59,016 bases of DNA from CAZKRU01 sp964555235 (GTDB taxonomy: Bacteria > Verrucomicrobiota > Verrucomicrobiia > Methylacidiphilales > CAMAQI01). This document shows, one piece after another, positions 25,247 through 34,976 of the stretch. Below the pieces are notes generated by a model, which was not told the DNA's origin, ran no database searches, and was given only the letters and a program-made list of their open reading frames with translations. The position numbers were made by a program, and so were the translations under genes. The stretch's first letter is position 1; every line of letters begins with the position of its first letter. The DNA lies in contig CAZKRU010000017.1 in assembly GCA_964555235.1 (NCBI GenBank), positions 1-59,016 of the forward strand, given 5' to 3'.

Positions 25247-27907
25247 CTAAACCAAAACCCGCCGCTTCCAGCACAATCCGAGCATCCCTAAAGCCATACC
25301 GAGCATCCCCCATGTCGAAGGTTCAGGGATGTTGGTAAAATTGACCGTGAGATCGGTGGCGTTAATCGTGAAGGTCCCCGCCCAACCCGCAGTATCGATC
25401 GTAAAATCAGTCAGATCCAATCCCGTTGAGGAAGCAAACGTAAAGAGCGTATAGTTCACCCCCGTTTGAGCCCCAGCATCCGTAAAGTTAAAATGGAGCT
25501 CTCCTGCAGCTCCGCTCCCCGTAAAGACTCCCGTCACCGCCACTTGATCATATGTGGTTCCTGCCGTTGTATTCGCCCCCAAGGTAAACTTATACACACC
25601 TCCATTGTTTGATGTCAGGGTTCCGATGGTTAGCTGCCCAATTCCTGTCCCAACCGAATCACTCGGATCAATGACACTGGTAGCGCCAACCACCGTCGAG
25701 ACGGTGCCTGATACCGTTCCAGATCCTGCCAAGATCCCATCTTTTTCGATGGTCACCGCAGTGCTGGCACCGAGACTTCCACTCACCAGGAGCGTTCCCT
25801 GATTAATGGAGGTCGCTCCGGTGTAAGTGTTCGCGCCAGAGAGAATTAACATTCCCGAACCACTCTTGGTAAGACTCCCCGTACCGGAACTGAGAGTGCC
25901 AGCGATCGTCAACTTACCAGCCCCCATCGTGTGAACAATCAACTCGGTATTACTGGCCCCCACCTGCCCATTTTGAATTGTGAAATGATTGCTTCCGACC
26001 ATCAAAAGGCCTTTCTGGGTGAGTGAGACCGTATTACTATTGAGGTCTAGGAAATTCGCTCCGGTAGCGCTGGAAGTGTCAATGGTCAGAGAATTCCACG
26101 TCGGATTAAGAGCCGAATTCAATTGAAGATAAGGGCTCCCGGTCGTACTCGTCCCTCCGGGACTGGTGATAAAATCGGTACCCGAAGCATTGCTATTATT
26201 CGCCAAGGTGGTTTGCCCCGTCAGTTTCACCACATTTGAACCACTATATTTTCCAAAACCAGTCCCACTCGCATCTTTGACGGTTACATAGCCGAGCGTC
26301 GCCGTAGTTGCCGTGGTGGTAATTACATTTCCCGCCGCATTCCCACCTAGACCTTGGGAAAGATCAATATTGATCGTCACCTTATTGGCACGCGTCCCCA
26401 AACCGGTGTTGTCCAGCGCCAGAGTCGTTGTTCCACTACTCCCGTTGTCATTGACAATGATGTGATTAACGCCACTACCAGAATTTTGCGTCAATACGAT
26501 TGTCTGGCTGTTGGAGGTACTCCCTCCTTTCCCCTTGATACTTAAAGTACCACTACCCAATCGCACCGAATTCCCACTGACGAGAATATCATTGGTTGGG
26601 GAAGAAGCCCCGCTAAAGTCAAGAACGACCGTCCCACCGTCAAGTCTCGTCTGGCCCGTATAAGTATTGGTCCCCTGAAGCGTGAGTGTTCCCGTAGCCG
26701 AATAAGTCAAAATGTGATCCACCCGACCTCCCCCCGTCACCGGTCCAGTGATCGTGATATTTGCACTGCCTTGGAACGAATTCGTACGCGCCGAAACAGT
26801 ATCCGCATTCAAAGCGAGCCCACCAAGAACTAAGGTATTACCCACACCATTGACAGTCATGCTGGAGTTTACCGTTGCGGTATTCGTCACCGCCCCCCCA
26901 AAGGTCAACGTCCGTCCCGTCCCATTCAGTGTAATCGTTCCGCTGAACGGGCTGGTAATCCCCCCCGTCCCAAACGTCAGATCGTTCGTTCCTCCAAAGG
27001 TTAATCCGGAGCCAAGAGCTATCGTATTGTTAGTGCTCAGAGTAATACTCCCCCCGCTGGTATTATCAATTGTGGTATTTGCCGCCGTCGTCAGTGTACC
27101 ACTTCCAAGTGCTCCTGCATGATTGATATTGATCCTCGAAGTTCCGGAGGCGGTCACCCCACCGGCACCGCTATTGTTTCCAGAGAGCGTCAACGTCCCC
27201 GCGCTTACCGTCGTCAAACCGTTATAACTATTATTTCCGGAAAGCGTCCACGTTCCTGCCCCGGATTTGGTGACCGCAAACGTTGCAGCATTGCCATTGG
27301 AGATCACCCCACTAATGAAGTTGTTGCCCGTATTTCCACCATTCAGAGTCAACGTTTCCGTATTGGTCGTCGTTGCTCCTGAAATCGCCCCACCAAAGTT
27401 CAGCGTATTGGTCGAATCGGCACTGGTGCTGGTGAATGTGTAACTCCCCGCCGTCGTCCCTGAAGCAGGCGTCAAGACGATGGGAGAATTGATTGAAATC
27501 GTTTTCCCAGTTCCCGTCATTGCCGCCGCTAATGAAATTATACCGCCATGCGAGAGGATCAAGCTGTTGCCGCCCGTCGCTCCAATGGTGAACGTACCGC
27601 CATTCGTACCAGCTGAACCGTTAAAAGTAATACTCGTAATCGTCTGATCCGCCACCGCATTCGCGATGGATGAATTCGCCGCACTAAAAATCGCCGTATC
27701 CGTCGATAACGGTTTCGTTCCATTACTCCAAGGGGGAGTGCCCGAGGTATTCCAATCGGCTCCGTCAGCTCCACTCCAAGTGATATTTGCAGCAATCGCC
27801 TCTTGGCCAAGATAGAACGCTAAAGTAATGACCAACCCGATCCTGACAATCATCCAATTGACCTCTTTAAGAGTGATACCGATCTTGATTGGACTTCTTG
27901 TATTCAT
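25247..27907 (-). CDS. PEP-CTERM surface protein with beta-strand repeats
   Basis: 886 residues. The N-terminus has a hydrophobic segment ending LGQEAIAA near residue 40; an internal start at 27853 (MIVRIGLV) would give a cleaner signal peptide. Then NITWSGADGADWNT and a low-complexity Gly/Thr/Ser/Asn body follow, with at least three autotransporter-associated beta-strand repeats (about 213-245, 402-432 and 680-715; for example GTWTLSGNNSYNG and LILSGANTYTGATSINQGTL). The C-terminus IPEPSTWGMLGMALGMLGL with KRR is a PEP-CTERM signal, normally recognised by an exosortase; no exosortase is in the window, and no beta-barrel translocator is attached. It likely forms an extracellular beta-solenoid. 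It lies 138 bases downstream of the SGNH esterase, leftward. Confidence 0.9.
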   Translation of the reverse strand: MNTRSPIKIGITLKEVNWMIVRIGLVITLAFYLGQEAIAANITWSGADGADWNTSGTPPWSNGTKPLSTDTAIFSAANSSIANAVADQTITSITFNGSAGTNGGTFTIGATGGNSLILSHGGIISLAAAMTGTGKTISINSPIVLTPASGTTAGSYTFTSTSADSTNTLNFGGAISGATTTNTETLTLNGGNTGNNFISGVISNGNAATFAVTKSGAGTWTLSGNNSYNGLTTVSAGTLTLSGNNSGAGGVTASGTSRININHAGALGSGTLTTAANTTIDNTSGGSITLSTNNTIALGSGLTFGGTNDLTFGTGGITSPFSGTITLNGTGRTLTFGGAVTNTATVNSSMTVNGVGNTLVLGGLALNADTVSARTNSFQGSANITITGPVTGGGRVDHILTYSATGTLTLQGTNTYTGQTRLDGGTVVLDFSGASSPTNDILVSGNSVRLGSGTLSIKGKGGSTSNSQTIVLTQNSGSGVNHIIVNDNGSSGTTTLALDNTGLGTRANKVTINIDLSQGLGGNAAGNVITTTATTATLGYVTVKDASGTGFGKYSGSNVVKLTGQTTLANNSNASGTDFITSPGGTSTTGSPYLQLNSALNPTWNSLTIDTSSATGANFLDLNSNTVSLTQKGLLMVGSNHFTIQNGQVGASNTELIVHTMGAGKLTIAGTLSSGTGSLTKSGSGMLILSGANTYTGATSINQGTLLVSGSLGASTAVTIEKDGILAGSGTVSGTVSTVVGATSVIDPSDSVGTGIGQLTIGTLTSNNGGVYKFTLGANTTAGTTYDQVAVTGVFTGSGAAGELHFNFTDAGAQTGVNYTLFTFASSTGLDLTDFTIDTAGWAGTFTINATDLTVNFTNIPEPSTWGMLGMALGMLGLCWKRRVLV

Positions 27908-28045
27908 TTGAACTTGAATGAGTTATATATTTTCATAAAAACTAAAATTACCCCTATAAAGATCTCTCACTTTATCACTGCTGTCAAACGGAAGATCCTT
28001 GGCTTGTAGTGCATACTTTCGTTCTGATTTTTTTCTGAAGTTAGT

Positions 28046-30073
28046 TTAATATTTTATCTCTTTTGTGATCAATGGAAAATCATCTGTACGAAAAGGAGAG
28101 GCAGGCAGGCCGACGCCATTATAAAGATTACATGTGGGATTGTCTGCCCACGCATATCGCACCGCAATCGGCGAAGGCACTTTGTTTGACCAGACAATCA
28201 CAGCGTCTCCGTCGATCCTTGCATCTGCCCATACCCATTTCCGATCCTCTCCACAAATGGCAAACCCTTCCAGATCACTGTTCGGACTGTTGCGCACGAT
28301 CAGAGCGGTTTCACCAGTTTCTCTTTTGACATCGTAGGTTAAAGACATCTTTTTTGCGACAAGGCCTTCGTCTGCATATTTGAAAATTAAACGGATTTTG
28401 TTATCCTCGATTTTCATCGAATCATAAACCGGACCGGAAAAAGGGATATTCTTCTCGTAATGGTGAGCCAAGGCAATGCGCGCTAGCCTTGTGCCGGGAT
28501 CACGTTTATTGAGCGGATGAATGTCTTCGGACTCGCCAACGTCGATCAGGACAGCCTGGCCTGTGTTAGGAAGTTTGAGCGCAAGGGATTGCGCCTCTCG
28601 CAACTCGGCCCAAGTACCATCGCTCGGTTCGGATTGTTTGGTGCGGTAGTTAGCCAGTTGGCAGTAGTAGAAAGGCAAATCTCCCCGCCCCCAGTGCTCC
28701 CGCCAATCCTTAATAAGTAGAGGGAATGAAGTACGATACTGATAAGCGCGAAGCGCATTTGACTCTCCCTGATACCAAATCACGCCTTGGATTGCGTACG
28801 GAAGAATCGGAGAAATCATGCCGTTAAAGAGAAAACTCGGCTGAAACGGGGGATTGGGAGGACTGGGGGGATGCCAAGGGACCCCCGCAATGGCTTTCGC
28901 TTGCAGTGGCGGCATTTCATATTCTGCTTTGGCTTGCCATGCGCTGCCCAAAGAAAATTCCACGGGCTTGGTGATCCGTGGTACAACAGGAAAATTCGCC
29001 CGAGTCACAGGAGCAAATATGCGTATGGCCAACACATTCATTCCTTCTTTAACCATCTTCCATGGTACCTCGTAGATACGACTACGAGGCCCCGTTGCAA
29101 AATGACTTTTGTAGGTTGTTTCAGCCACCCATTCACCATTCCAATAAAGACTGTCGAAGCCTTTGATTTCCCCGAGTTCCACCCGAAGCGAAAAATTTTT
29201 GAATCTTTCAGGCAATTCAATCTCTTTGCGCAACCAAATCGCGCCATTTTCCGGCAATCCCGGTCCGGATACCGTGCCAGGGAGCATAATATGAATCCAG
29301 TCTTCTGTTGAAATCCCGAGGCCAGCAAAGGCTTCTGCGTTAGCGGACCTCTCTTGACGATCATTGGCCTCAAGCCACGCGCTGAATTCTGTTACGAATT
29401 TTGATTTTTGGTCGAGATAATCTTTCCACAACTTCAGATCTCGTTCTTTTGAATCATTAAGATCGGGGATCCTCTCCAAGCTTTGGCTGCTCGTCCAGGC
29501 TTCTACTGGAGTACCTCCCCACGACGCATGGATCATGCCGATGGGAACTTGAAGGTTTTCCTGGAGAAATTTCCCAAAATAATAACCCGTACCGCTAAAT
29601 TCTCCAGAAGTGTCCGGACCAGCAATCTTCCATTCTCCAATGCAGTCTTCCATTGGAACCATCCGTGCAGTCTCTTTCACTTTGAATTCCCGCAATAACA
29701 AATTACTGGATTGATCAATTTCTTTTTCTGGATTGAAGGTTCCTCTGAGAATCCGTCCCATATTCGACTGGCCAGAGGCGACCCAAACCTCACCGACAAG
29801 TACGTCGGATACAACAAGCCGACTTTTGCCTTTTACTATCATTTCGAAAGGTCCCGATCCGGAATTTTCCAGATTCAATTCGATCCTCCATTTGCCACCG
29901 CTGTCTGCTTGGGTTATAACTATCTGCCTGTTCAGCGTTACCGTGATTTTTTCCCCGGGATCAGCCTTACCCCAAATGGGAACATTTCTAGACTTCGCAA
30001 GCACCATGTGATCAGAAATGATCGATGGCAGTTTTAAACTAACGGATATATCGCTAGGAGAAAGATCGTGCAT
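28046..30073 (-). CDS. Sialate O-acetylesterase-like (SASA) SGNH esterase
   Basis: 675 residues. LPSIISDHMVLAKSRNVPIWGKA and a beta-sandwich lead into GEVWVASGQSNM at 95-105, with the catalytic Ser in GQSNM. A long inserted domain (about 230-400) resembles the galactose-binding-like insertion of the family. GVIWYQGESNALRAYQY and SEDIHPLNK supply the remaining SGNH residues (Asp/His). It removes acetyl groups from sugars; homologues act on xylan, pectin-type and other glycans as well as sialic acid. No signal peptide is visible, so it is probably cytoplasmic. It follows the pseudopilin cassette by 58 bases and precedes the PEP-CTERM gene, all leftward, suggesting one transcription unit. Confidence 0.85.
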   Translation of the reverse strand: MHDLSPSDISVSLKLPSIISDHMVLAKSRNVPIWGKADPGEKITVTLNRQIVITQADSGGKWRIELNLENSGSGPFEMIVKGKSRLVVSDVLVGEVWVASGQSNMGRILRGTFNPEKEIDQSSNLLLREFKVKETARMVPMEDCIGEWKIAGPDTSGEFSGTGYYFGKFLQENLQVPIGMIHASWGGTPVEAWTSSQSLERIPDLNDSKERDLKLWKDYLDQKSKFVTEFSAWLEANDRQERSANAEAFAGLGISTEDWIHIMLPGTVSGPGLPENGAIWLRKEIELPERFKNFSLRVELGEIKGFDSLYWNGEWVAETTYKSHFATGPRSRIYEVPWKMVKEGMNVLAIRIFAPVTRANFPVVPRITKPVEFSLGSAWQAKAEYEMPPLQAKAIAGVPWHPPSPPNPPFQPSFLFNGMISPILPYAIQGVIWYQGESNALRAYQYRTSFPLLIKDWREHWGRGDLPFYYCQLANYRTKQSEPSDGTWAELREAQSLALKLPNTGQAVLIDVGESEDIHPLNKRDPGTRLARIALAHHYEKNIPFSGPVYDSMKIEDNKIRLIFKYADEGLVAKKMSLTYDVKRETGETALIVRNSPNSDLEGFAICGEDRKWVWADARIDGDAVIVWSNKVPSPIAVRYAWADNPTCNLYNGVGLPASPFRTDDFPLITKEIKY

Positions 30074-30131
30074 AGAAGTGAAGTTTTAAACTCAATTTGC
30101 GCGTACAGCTGATTTAAATTTCCTAAGAATG

Positions 30132-32750
30132 TTAAAAATTAAGATCCCTTGAATAGATTATATTAATCACTGCTTCAGTTTCACCTTCCGGAACGCTTCT
30201 CTCCAGCACGGAGTGATAGCGGCGTTCTGCTAAAACCCTGATCCGACCTGTACTATCCTGATGAATCGCCTGCCCAATGGAATAGACGGAAAAGACATTG
30301 CTGCGGGTAGTCACCAGATCCACAATACTACGCAAACACTCCTCGCTTTCCTCCCCATCATCTGCAATCCCCTTCACTTCAGCTAGTTGTCCACGACTGA
30401 GAAAGAGGAACGGCATGCCGCTCGATATCTCGTCAAAAGCCCCTGCAAGACTGGGAACCTTATTTGCAATGTTGAATGCCAAGGTTTTTTCGCTTGTTAA
30501 ACTAACCAACTCACTTCCTTTTTTCGATGCGCCATGTAACAACGCCTGCAAAGGCAGCAAGCGCTCAATAGAGGAATTCGTGGAGGAATCGCCAAACGGA
30601 GGAATCGCAGAATTAATATTGATCAGCCCCCCCCGACAAAGATCGCTGCTATTGCGCTGCAAAAAGACGTTGAGAGCTGGATCAGACGTCTTTTTGATTG
30701 GCACAGTAAAAACATCGAGTAACACCCAATCTGGAAGCGACACACCTCTCTCTGATAATGGCTGAGGCTGCAGTCGGAATGTACGAAATGGAATACTTCT
30801 TCCAATTAAGCTCTCCTCTCCAGTGTGGATAAAACCCAATTCTGCCACTGATTTCATGATCCCAGCAAACTCGCCGTCATTATCATCAATGCTGAGACCT
30901 GTGGCGCTTCTTTGCCCTTTCGGGGCTGGAAAATGAACCCCGGTAGTGGAAACAACCGTACCAGCACCATCAGCCGCGTCTTGCGCTGGAGTGACGTCCG
31001 AGGTAAATGTGGCGGGAGATTCTGGATTGGGAAAAAAGGTATTAAGTCCCTGCGCCCAATCCAGTCGATTATCGTTCGAACAAGGATCCGCAACTGAAAT
31101 TGAAGTTATCATATTTTCAGCCAAACCATTTTGAACATTTAAAGGTGAAATTCTTAGGCCTGCACCAGTACCAATAGGGGAAAAGTCGAATCGAGGCGCG
31201 AACGGCTGAGGAGGTCCCCATGGCCATCGCGTCAATCCAATACGAATCTGAAAAAAAGTTGGGTTAATGGCAGTGGTTCTTGCTCGCGTCAATACACGAC
31301 GAGTTCCAGGATTTAGCAGGAGACCTCCTCCATCCGTAATTTCCGATAAATTAATCCGAACATCTCCCGTTGCACCTCCTGTTACGTTACTGGCCGTATT
31401 GTTAACGAGTGCTGACAGAAAAAGACCAAGGTCTGTTAACGTAAGTGAAGGAAGATTGAACTCCCTGGGAGAAACGACTTCAAATTTGAATTTACATTGA
31501 TAAATCGCCCCTACTTGAGTGATCACAGCCCCCACTTCTGTAATCCGAGGTGCCCTAGTATTTCCCATGATGGTGTCGAGACCTCCATTGGCATATTTAA
31601 AACGATTATTATTGATATACCCGCGTATGGGATCAACAATCGGCATCGCCGATTCCCGACATCGCACATACTCGACGATATTCAGCGCAATCTGTTCGAT
31701 TCGCACCGGAGTGGGGTTGGAAGGAGAACCCGTTTGGGCGTACTTGTCTTCAAAACTTACCCCGCGTTTTTGAGGCCAATCTTTGCGCCGAAGAATATCC
31801 GAAAGCTGATTGACAACAGCTTCGATCTTAGTCGTATCTAGCCTTGTAAGATCTCCAGGATCGGTGTTCGGCGTCATTAGAATATCTAGAAACGGGGCAT
31901 TTCCCGCTAGATTTTTCTGCGTTGTTAGTACGATGCGCGGCTCATTAAAAACGTTCATCTCTGGCGACTGATTGTATGTGGTAAAATTAAAGTGTTTATT
32001 CTCGACCTCGCTCATCGCTTTGTTTGAAAAAGGCACACCACGCAAATCGGACAGGTCATTGAAGAAATGACCCTTAGCACTCGTTCGAAAATTGTTGATT
32101 ATATTAGAGTCACTATTGGAAAGTTCTGGCAGAACATCTAAACTGATACGACTGGGATGACTTGAACTAAGGCCATTGATAGAGTTGCGAGTCCATGCGG
32201 TATTCAGATTGATTTTGGCGCTTTCATCATCGGTCCAGAACGCGAGCCGTCCTATAGCTGGGTTGACTTTGTTGTAAGGGGGCACTTCTGTTGTGAAACT
32301 TCCATTCTGCAACAGATAAATCCATCGGACTCGCATGGACTCCCCCGTGGAAGCGATGAGATTTCTCGATAGCGAACCAAAGCCGGGCGGATTCAAATCG
32401 ACCGACTCATCAGGAGTGACCGAATCAACAGCAGAACCTGAGTGCAACAGAGTTAAGCGCAGTTTGGATGGATCATAACTACTTTTTGCATATTCAATTT
32501 GCCCTGCTTGAGTGGCCCACAGTTGATTGTCTGTGGTAGCCGATGCCGTGATCTGTGCCACTACAAGGTCTATCGCGGTCTGCGCATAGTTTTTAGCATT
32601 AATACCGTTCAGGTGCGATTCGGATGCCATCATCTCGATTCGCGACCCAGATAAAAATGCAATGAGAACGATCGAAATTAAAAAAGCAAACAATAATGTA
32701 ATCACAAGCGCCGAACCCCGCTCTTGACCCTTTGAGTTGGAACTATTCAT
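30132..32750 (-). CDS. Pseudopilin cassette 1, protein A (GspK-like, large)
   Basis: 872 residues. The N-terminus ERGSALVITLLFAFLISIVLI is a prepilin-type hydrophobic helix with the cleavage Gly before S-A-L, as in PilX/GspK-type minor pseudopilins. The long body has AFWTDDESAKINLNTAW near residue 172-188, which is shared with the protein A of cassette 2 (AFWTDDESCKVNINTAS). This matches the Verru_Chthon cassette protein A layout. It is the last gene of the four and overlaps protein C by 4 bases (ATGA). Its role is probably the tip or a scaffold of a type II secretion-like pseudopilus; no ATPase, secretin or platform protein is present in the window. Confidence 0.85.
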   Translation of the reverse strand: MNSSNSKGQERGSALVITLLFAFLISIVLIAFLSGSRIEMMASESHLNGINAKNYAQTAIDLVVAQITASATTDNQLWATQAGQIEYAKSSYDPSKLRLTLLHSGSAVDSVTPDESVDLNPPGFGSLSRNLIASTGESMRVRWIYLLQNGSFTTEVPPYNKVNPAIGRLAFWTDDESAKINLNTAWTRNSINGLSSSHPSRISLDVLPELSNSDSNIINNFRTSAKGHFFNDLSDLRGVPFSNKAMSEVENKHFNFTTYNQSPEMNVFNEPRIVLTTQKNLAGNAPFLDILMTPNTDPGDLTRLDTTKIEAVVNQLSDILRRKDWPQKRGVSFEDKYAQTGSPSNPTPVRIEQIALNIVEYVRCRESAMPIVDPIRGYINNNRFKYANGGLDTIMGNTRAPRITEVGAVITQVGAIYQCKFKFEVVSPREFNLPSLTLTDLGLFLSALVNNTASNVTGGATGDVRINLSEITDGGGLLLNPGTRRVLTRARTTAINPTFFQIRIGLTRWPWGPPQPFAPRFDFSPIGTGAGLRISPLNVQNGLAENMITSISVADPCSNDNRLDWAQGLNTFFPNPESPATFTSDVTPAQDAADGAGTVVSTTGVHFPAPKGQRSATGLSIDDNDGEFAGIMKSVAELGFIHTGEESLIGRSIPFRTFRLQPQPLSERGVSLPDWVLLDVFTVPIKKTSDPALNVFLQRNSSDLCRGGLININSAIPPFGDSSTNSSIERLLPLQALLHGASKKGSELVSLTSEKTLAFNIANKVPSLAGAFDEISSGMPFLFLSRGQLAEVKGIADDGEESEECLRSIVDLVTTRSNVFSVYSIGQAIHQDSTGRIRVLAERRYHSVLERSVPEGETEAVINIIYSRDLNF

Positions 32751-33592
32751 GATTTCGCTTGGTTGAGAATGTCGACAGTCAACGTGATTACTCGGATGCC
32801 TTGAGAGATAATCCGCTGATTCGATAGGCGAACTTGCAACTCGTCCGCTGTTGCAGAAGTATTGACAGAATTTCGGAGTCCTTCAAGCAAGCCGACTGAC
32901 TGTAGTTTGGTGCGACATCCCTCATCAATGACAGCAAGAGTGATCTTAAGATAGGACGGAAGTTGATCTGGTGGTACTGTGGCTCTCGAATCGCCACTAT
33001 ATGGCTTGCCATTCGCATCAAATGCTACAACCCAAAGCCCAATCACGTTTTCAAGAAATAGTCCCTGATAGTGATGATCTGAATCGGCAGGCACTAGGAC
33101 ACTAAGGAGTTCATCGCTAACCCATCCTTTCTTCAGGGTATAAATAAAGTTAGCAGGATCGCTCTGATCCGCAAAAAAACGACACAAAGAGGGTCTCAAG
33201 TCTCCCTTCGCATCCCTAATCCATCGAACGAAATAGCCCACTTCTGCGATATTGCTGATTTCCGGATTGTTCCCGATCGGTGCCTGCCAGAAAACGGCGT
33301 CATGATTTAAGTACTCCTTCGACAAAGTCGAGGGATTAATAATAAATTGTAACTGTCCGGGAGTTTTCGAGAGCATTGCAAGACGCATCTCTCGACCGAT
33401 TAAATCCAATGCAGAGCGCCCCTGTTGACGGTATTTGTTTTGACTCTGGCCTTGCATCCACAGACTTGTCGTTCGATTAAAAAGAGCGGCTAGTACGATC
33501 ACGATTAAACTCAACACCACCATGGAAACAAGGAGCTCAATGAGAGTAAACCCATTCCGGCATCGAAACCGAGAGCGTAAGTGAGTAATCAT
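32747..33592 (-). CDS. Pseudopilin cassette 1, protein C (GspJ/PilW-like)
   Basis: 281 residues. Leader MITHLRSRFRCRNG, then FTLIELLVSMVVLSLIVIVLA; G/F cleavage is expected after residue 14, with Glu at mature position +5, as in normal type IV-like prepilins. The remainder has VFWQAPIG and VGYFVRWI, which recur in protein C of cassette 2 in similar form (IFFQTPMG, CGFYIEYN). It lies between B and A and is coupled to A by overlap. It is consistent with Verru_Chthon cassette protein C, a minor pseudopilin of about 280-350 residues. Confidence 0.85.
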   Translation of the reverse strand: MITHLRSRFRCRNGFTLIELLVSMVVLSLIVIVLAALFNRTTSLWMQGQSQNKYRQQGRSALDLIGREMRLAMLSKTPGQLQFIINPSTLSKEYLNHDAVFWQAPIGNNPEISNIAEVGYFVRWIRDAKGDLRPSLCRFFADQSDPANFIYTLKKGWVSDELLSVLVPADSDHHYQGLFLENVIGLWVVAFDANGKPYSGDSRATVPPDQLPSYLKITLAVIDEGCRTKLQSVGLLEGLRNSVNTSATADELQVRLSNQRIISQGIRVITLTVDILNQAKS

Positions 33593-33613
33593 CAGAATTT
33601 AATGCCGAATGGG

Positions 33614-34024
33614 TTATTTGATCAACGTTGCATAATTCGTGAGCGTATTTCCTGGCCAATCAATTGCCATCACAAGAACGACGAGATGACTTCGATCAAT
33701 ATCTGGCAATCCCGTGAGCTCTCTTTGACTGACTTGGCAGGAATAAAAAATCGAAGCCTTAGAGTCCCTCTGATCTATGGCGACGCCATTCACGTCAAAA
33801 TAGTAGGCACTGGAAATAGGGTTTACATTCTTTCCTCGAAACTCACCGACGACTTGAGATATGATTCGGGCAAGAGCCGTTCCATTACCCGACTTTCGAG
33901 ATGAGTCCAATCCAACCATAAACAGACCAAGAAGGGAGACTAAGACAAATGACATAATGCCAATAGCCAGCGCTACCTCAATAAGGCTAAATCCACGGAA
34001 ATATATTTTTTGTCTTTTTTTCAT
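33614..34024 (-). CDS. Pseudopilin cassette 1, protein B (PilV/GspI-like)
   Basis: 136 residues. Leader MKKRQKIYFRG followed by FSLIEVALAIGIMSFVLVSLLGL, a standard prepilin N-terminus with Gly at -1 and Glu at +5. The sequence GLFMVGLDSSR after the helix matches GLIPVGLHTFR of cassette 2 protein B. The tail is short. It starts 3 bases after protein D ends. The role is a minor pseudopilin in a type II-like fibre. Confidence 0.85.
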   Translation of the reverse strand: MKKRQKIYFRGFSLIEVALAIGIMSFVLVSLLGLFMVGLDSSRKSGNGTALARIISQVVGEFRGKNVNPISSAYYFDVNGVAIDQRDSKASIFYSCQVSQRELTGLPDIDRSHLVVLVMAIDWPGNTLTNYATLIK

Positions 34025-34027
34025 ATT

Positions 34028-34717
34028 CTAATGCAAACGATCGACGATCGGGATGCCGGTATGGACATTAAAAGTAATGTCGTAATAGTCACGAGCCTTG
34101 GTCCCTTTCGAAAAGCTATTAACGAGACGAATCGAAGGAGGCGGAACGCCGGAACTACATTTGAGACTACCATCAGGCAAAAATACTTGGTAAGAATACT
34201 CCTCAACTAAATGACCTCGAATAGAGAATGGCCCCAACTCAGTCCCTTGGGTTGGATTAATAAAATCGACGCTCGCGTCCCGATCAACGACGAGTTGATC
34301 GGGAATAAATTGCCATGGAGAAATCAACTTCCATTCGGTAGAATCTATTGATTTCTCGACCAAGCCAAACGCACGATATGCACTGATGTCATCGCCTTGA
34401 ATCTTGGTTGCAAGAACTAGAGCCACCATAGAATTCTTGGCAATCGCGACCTGGCGGGCTTGATTCGCGAGATCCACCACTAAATTGCCTGAAGCACTCA
34501 GGCGACTACCGTTCAGCAGACCAAGCGAGGGCAAGGTAAAAGCAAGAAGAAGTGCGCATATGCCAAGCGTTATAGTGATCTCGATCAATGAAAAGCCATA
34601 TCTCCGTGATCGGGCATCGACGCGTCTTAAACCAAGTCTACGCCGCCCCTTCATAGGATAGTATTCCGTTCTCAATGCCGGCAAGCGTAGCCACAGCGAT
34701 AAAGAAATGAGCTTCAT
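34028..34717 (-). CDS. Pseudopilin cassette 1, protein D (GspH-like)
   Basis: 229 residues from the ATG at 34715-34717 (42 nt after the motif's TTA), or 208 residues from MKGRRRLGLR at 34654. The frame is open further to 34831 but that includes the motif and is unlikely to be translated. The prepilin segment is RYGFSLIEITITLGICALLLAF with Gly at -1 and Glu at +5. The rest has LVVDLANQARQVAIAKNSMVALVL, typical of GspH-like proteins. It is the first gene of cassette 1, whereas D is last in cassette 2. The leader before the cleavage site is unusually long if the upstream start is used. Confidence 0.75.
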   Translation of the reverse strand: MKLISLSLWLRLPALRTEYYPMKGRRRLGLRRVDARSRRYGFSLIEITITLGICALLLAFTLPSLGLLNGSRLSASGNLVVDLANQARQVAIAKNSMVALVLATKIQGDDISAYRAFGLVEKSIDSTEWKLISPWQFIPDQLVVDRDASVDFINPTQGTELGPFSIRGHLVEEYSYQVFLPDGSLKCSSGVPPPSIRLVNSFSKGTKARDYYDITFNVHTGIPIVDRLH

Positions 34718-34976
34718 AAGGTAAATATTAAAAAATGATAATCCAACGGCTCTATTTTGTAACTCGAATCTAATTTTATTGTAAAATAGACGATTCTCCG
34801 AGAGAAAAATTCCCACTCGTTCAGCAAGCAACGCTAAGGGTTAAATAGCCACGCGTACAGCTCATAATAAAATGTCGAATTTTCCGAACCGAGTGAAAAG
34901 TCATCACTCTGATTTTAACCTTAAATGAATCACATAATTTTGTAATTGATAACGGAATTCTTACCAAAAAGCTTTT
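34655..34976 (-). promoter_or_regulatory. Upstream region of cassette 1 with motif copy 6
   Basis: This stretch separates the cassette from the truncated sulfatase. It contains TTTTATTGTAAAA at 34774-34786 (minus-strand TTTTACAATAAAA, then 8 nt, then GAGTTA, a weaker second half than other copies). No additional gene is seen. The motif suggests that the pseudopilin cassette is controlled together with the enzymes of locus 1. Confidence 0.45.
34774..34786 (-). promoter_or_regulatory. Recurring motif, copy 6 (weak second half)
   Basis: The core TTTTACAATAAAA is intact on the minus strand, but the downstream element reads TTA instead of TTG at the expected distance. It lies 42 nt (TTA to ATG) before the 34717 start of pseudopilin D. 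Confidence 0.45.

Noticed and set aside
948..34786. The TTTATTGTAAA sites as DnaA boxes or a replication origin
   Set aside because: They lack the TTATNCACA core and are each placed upstream of genes of one functional group, not clustered.
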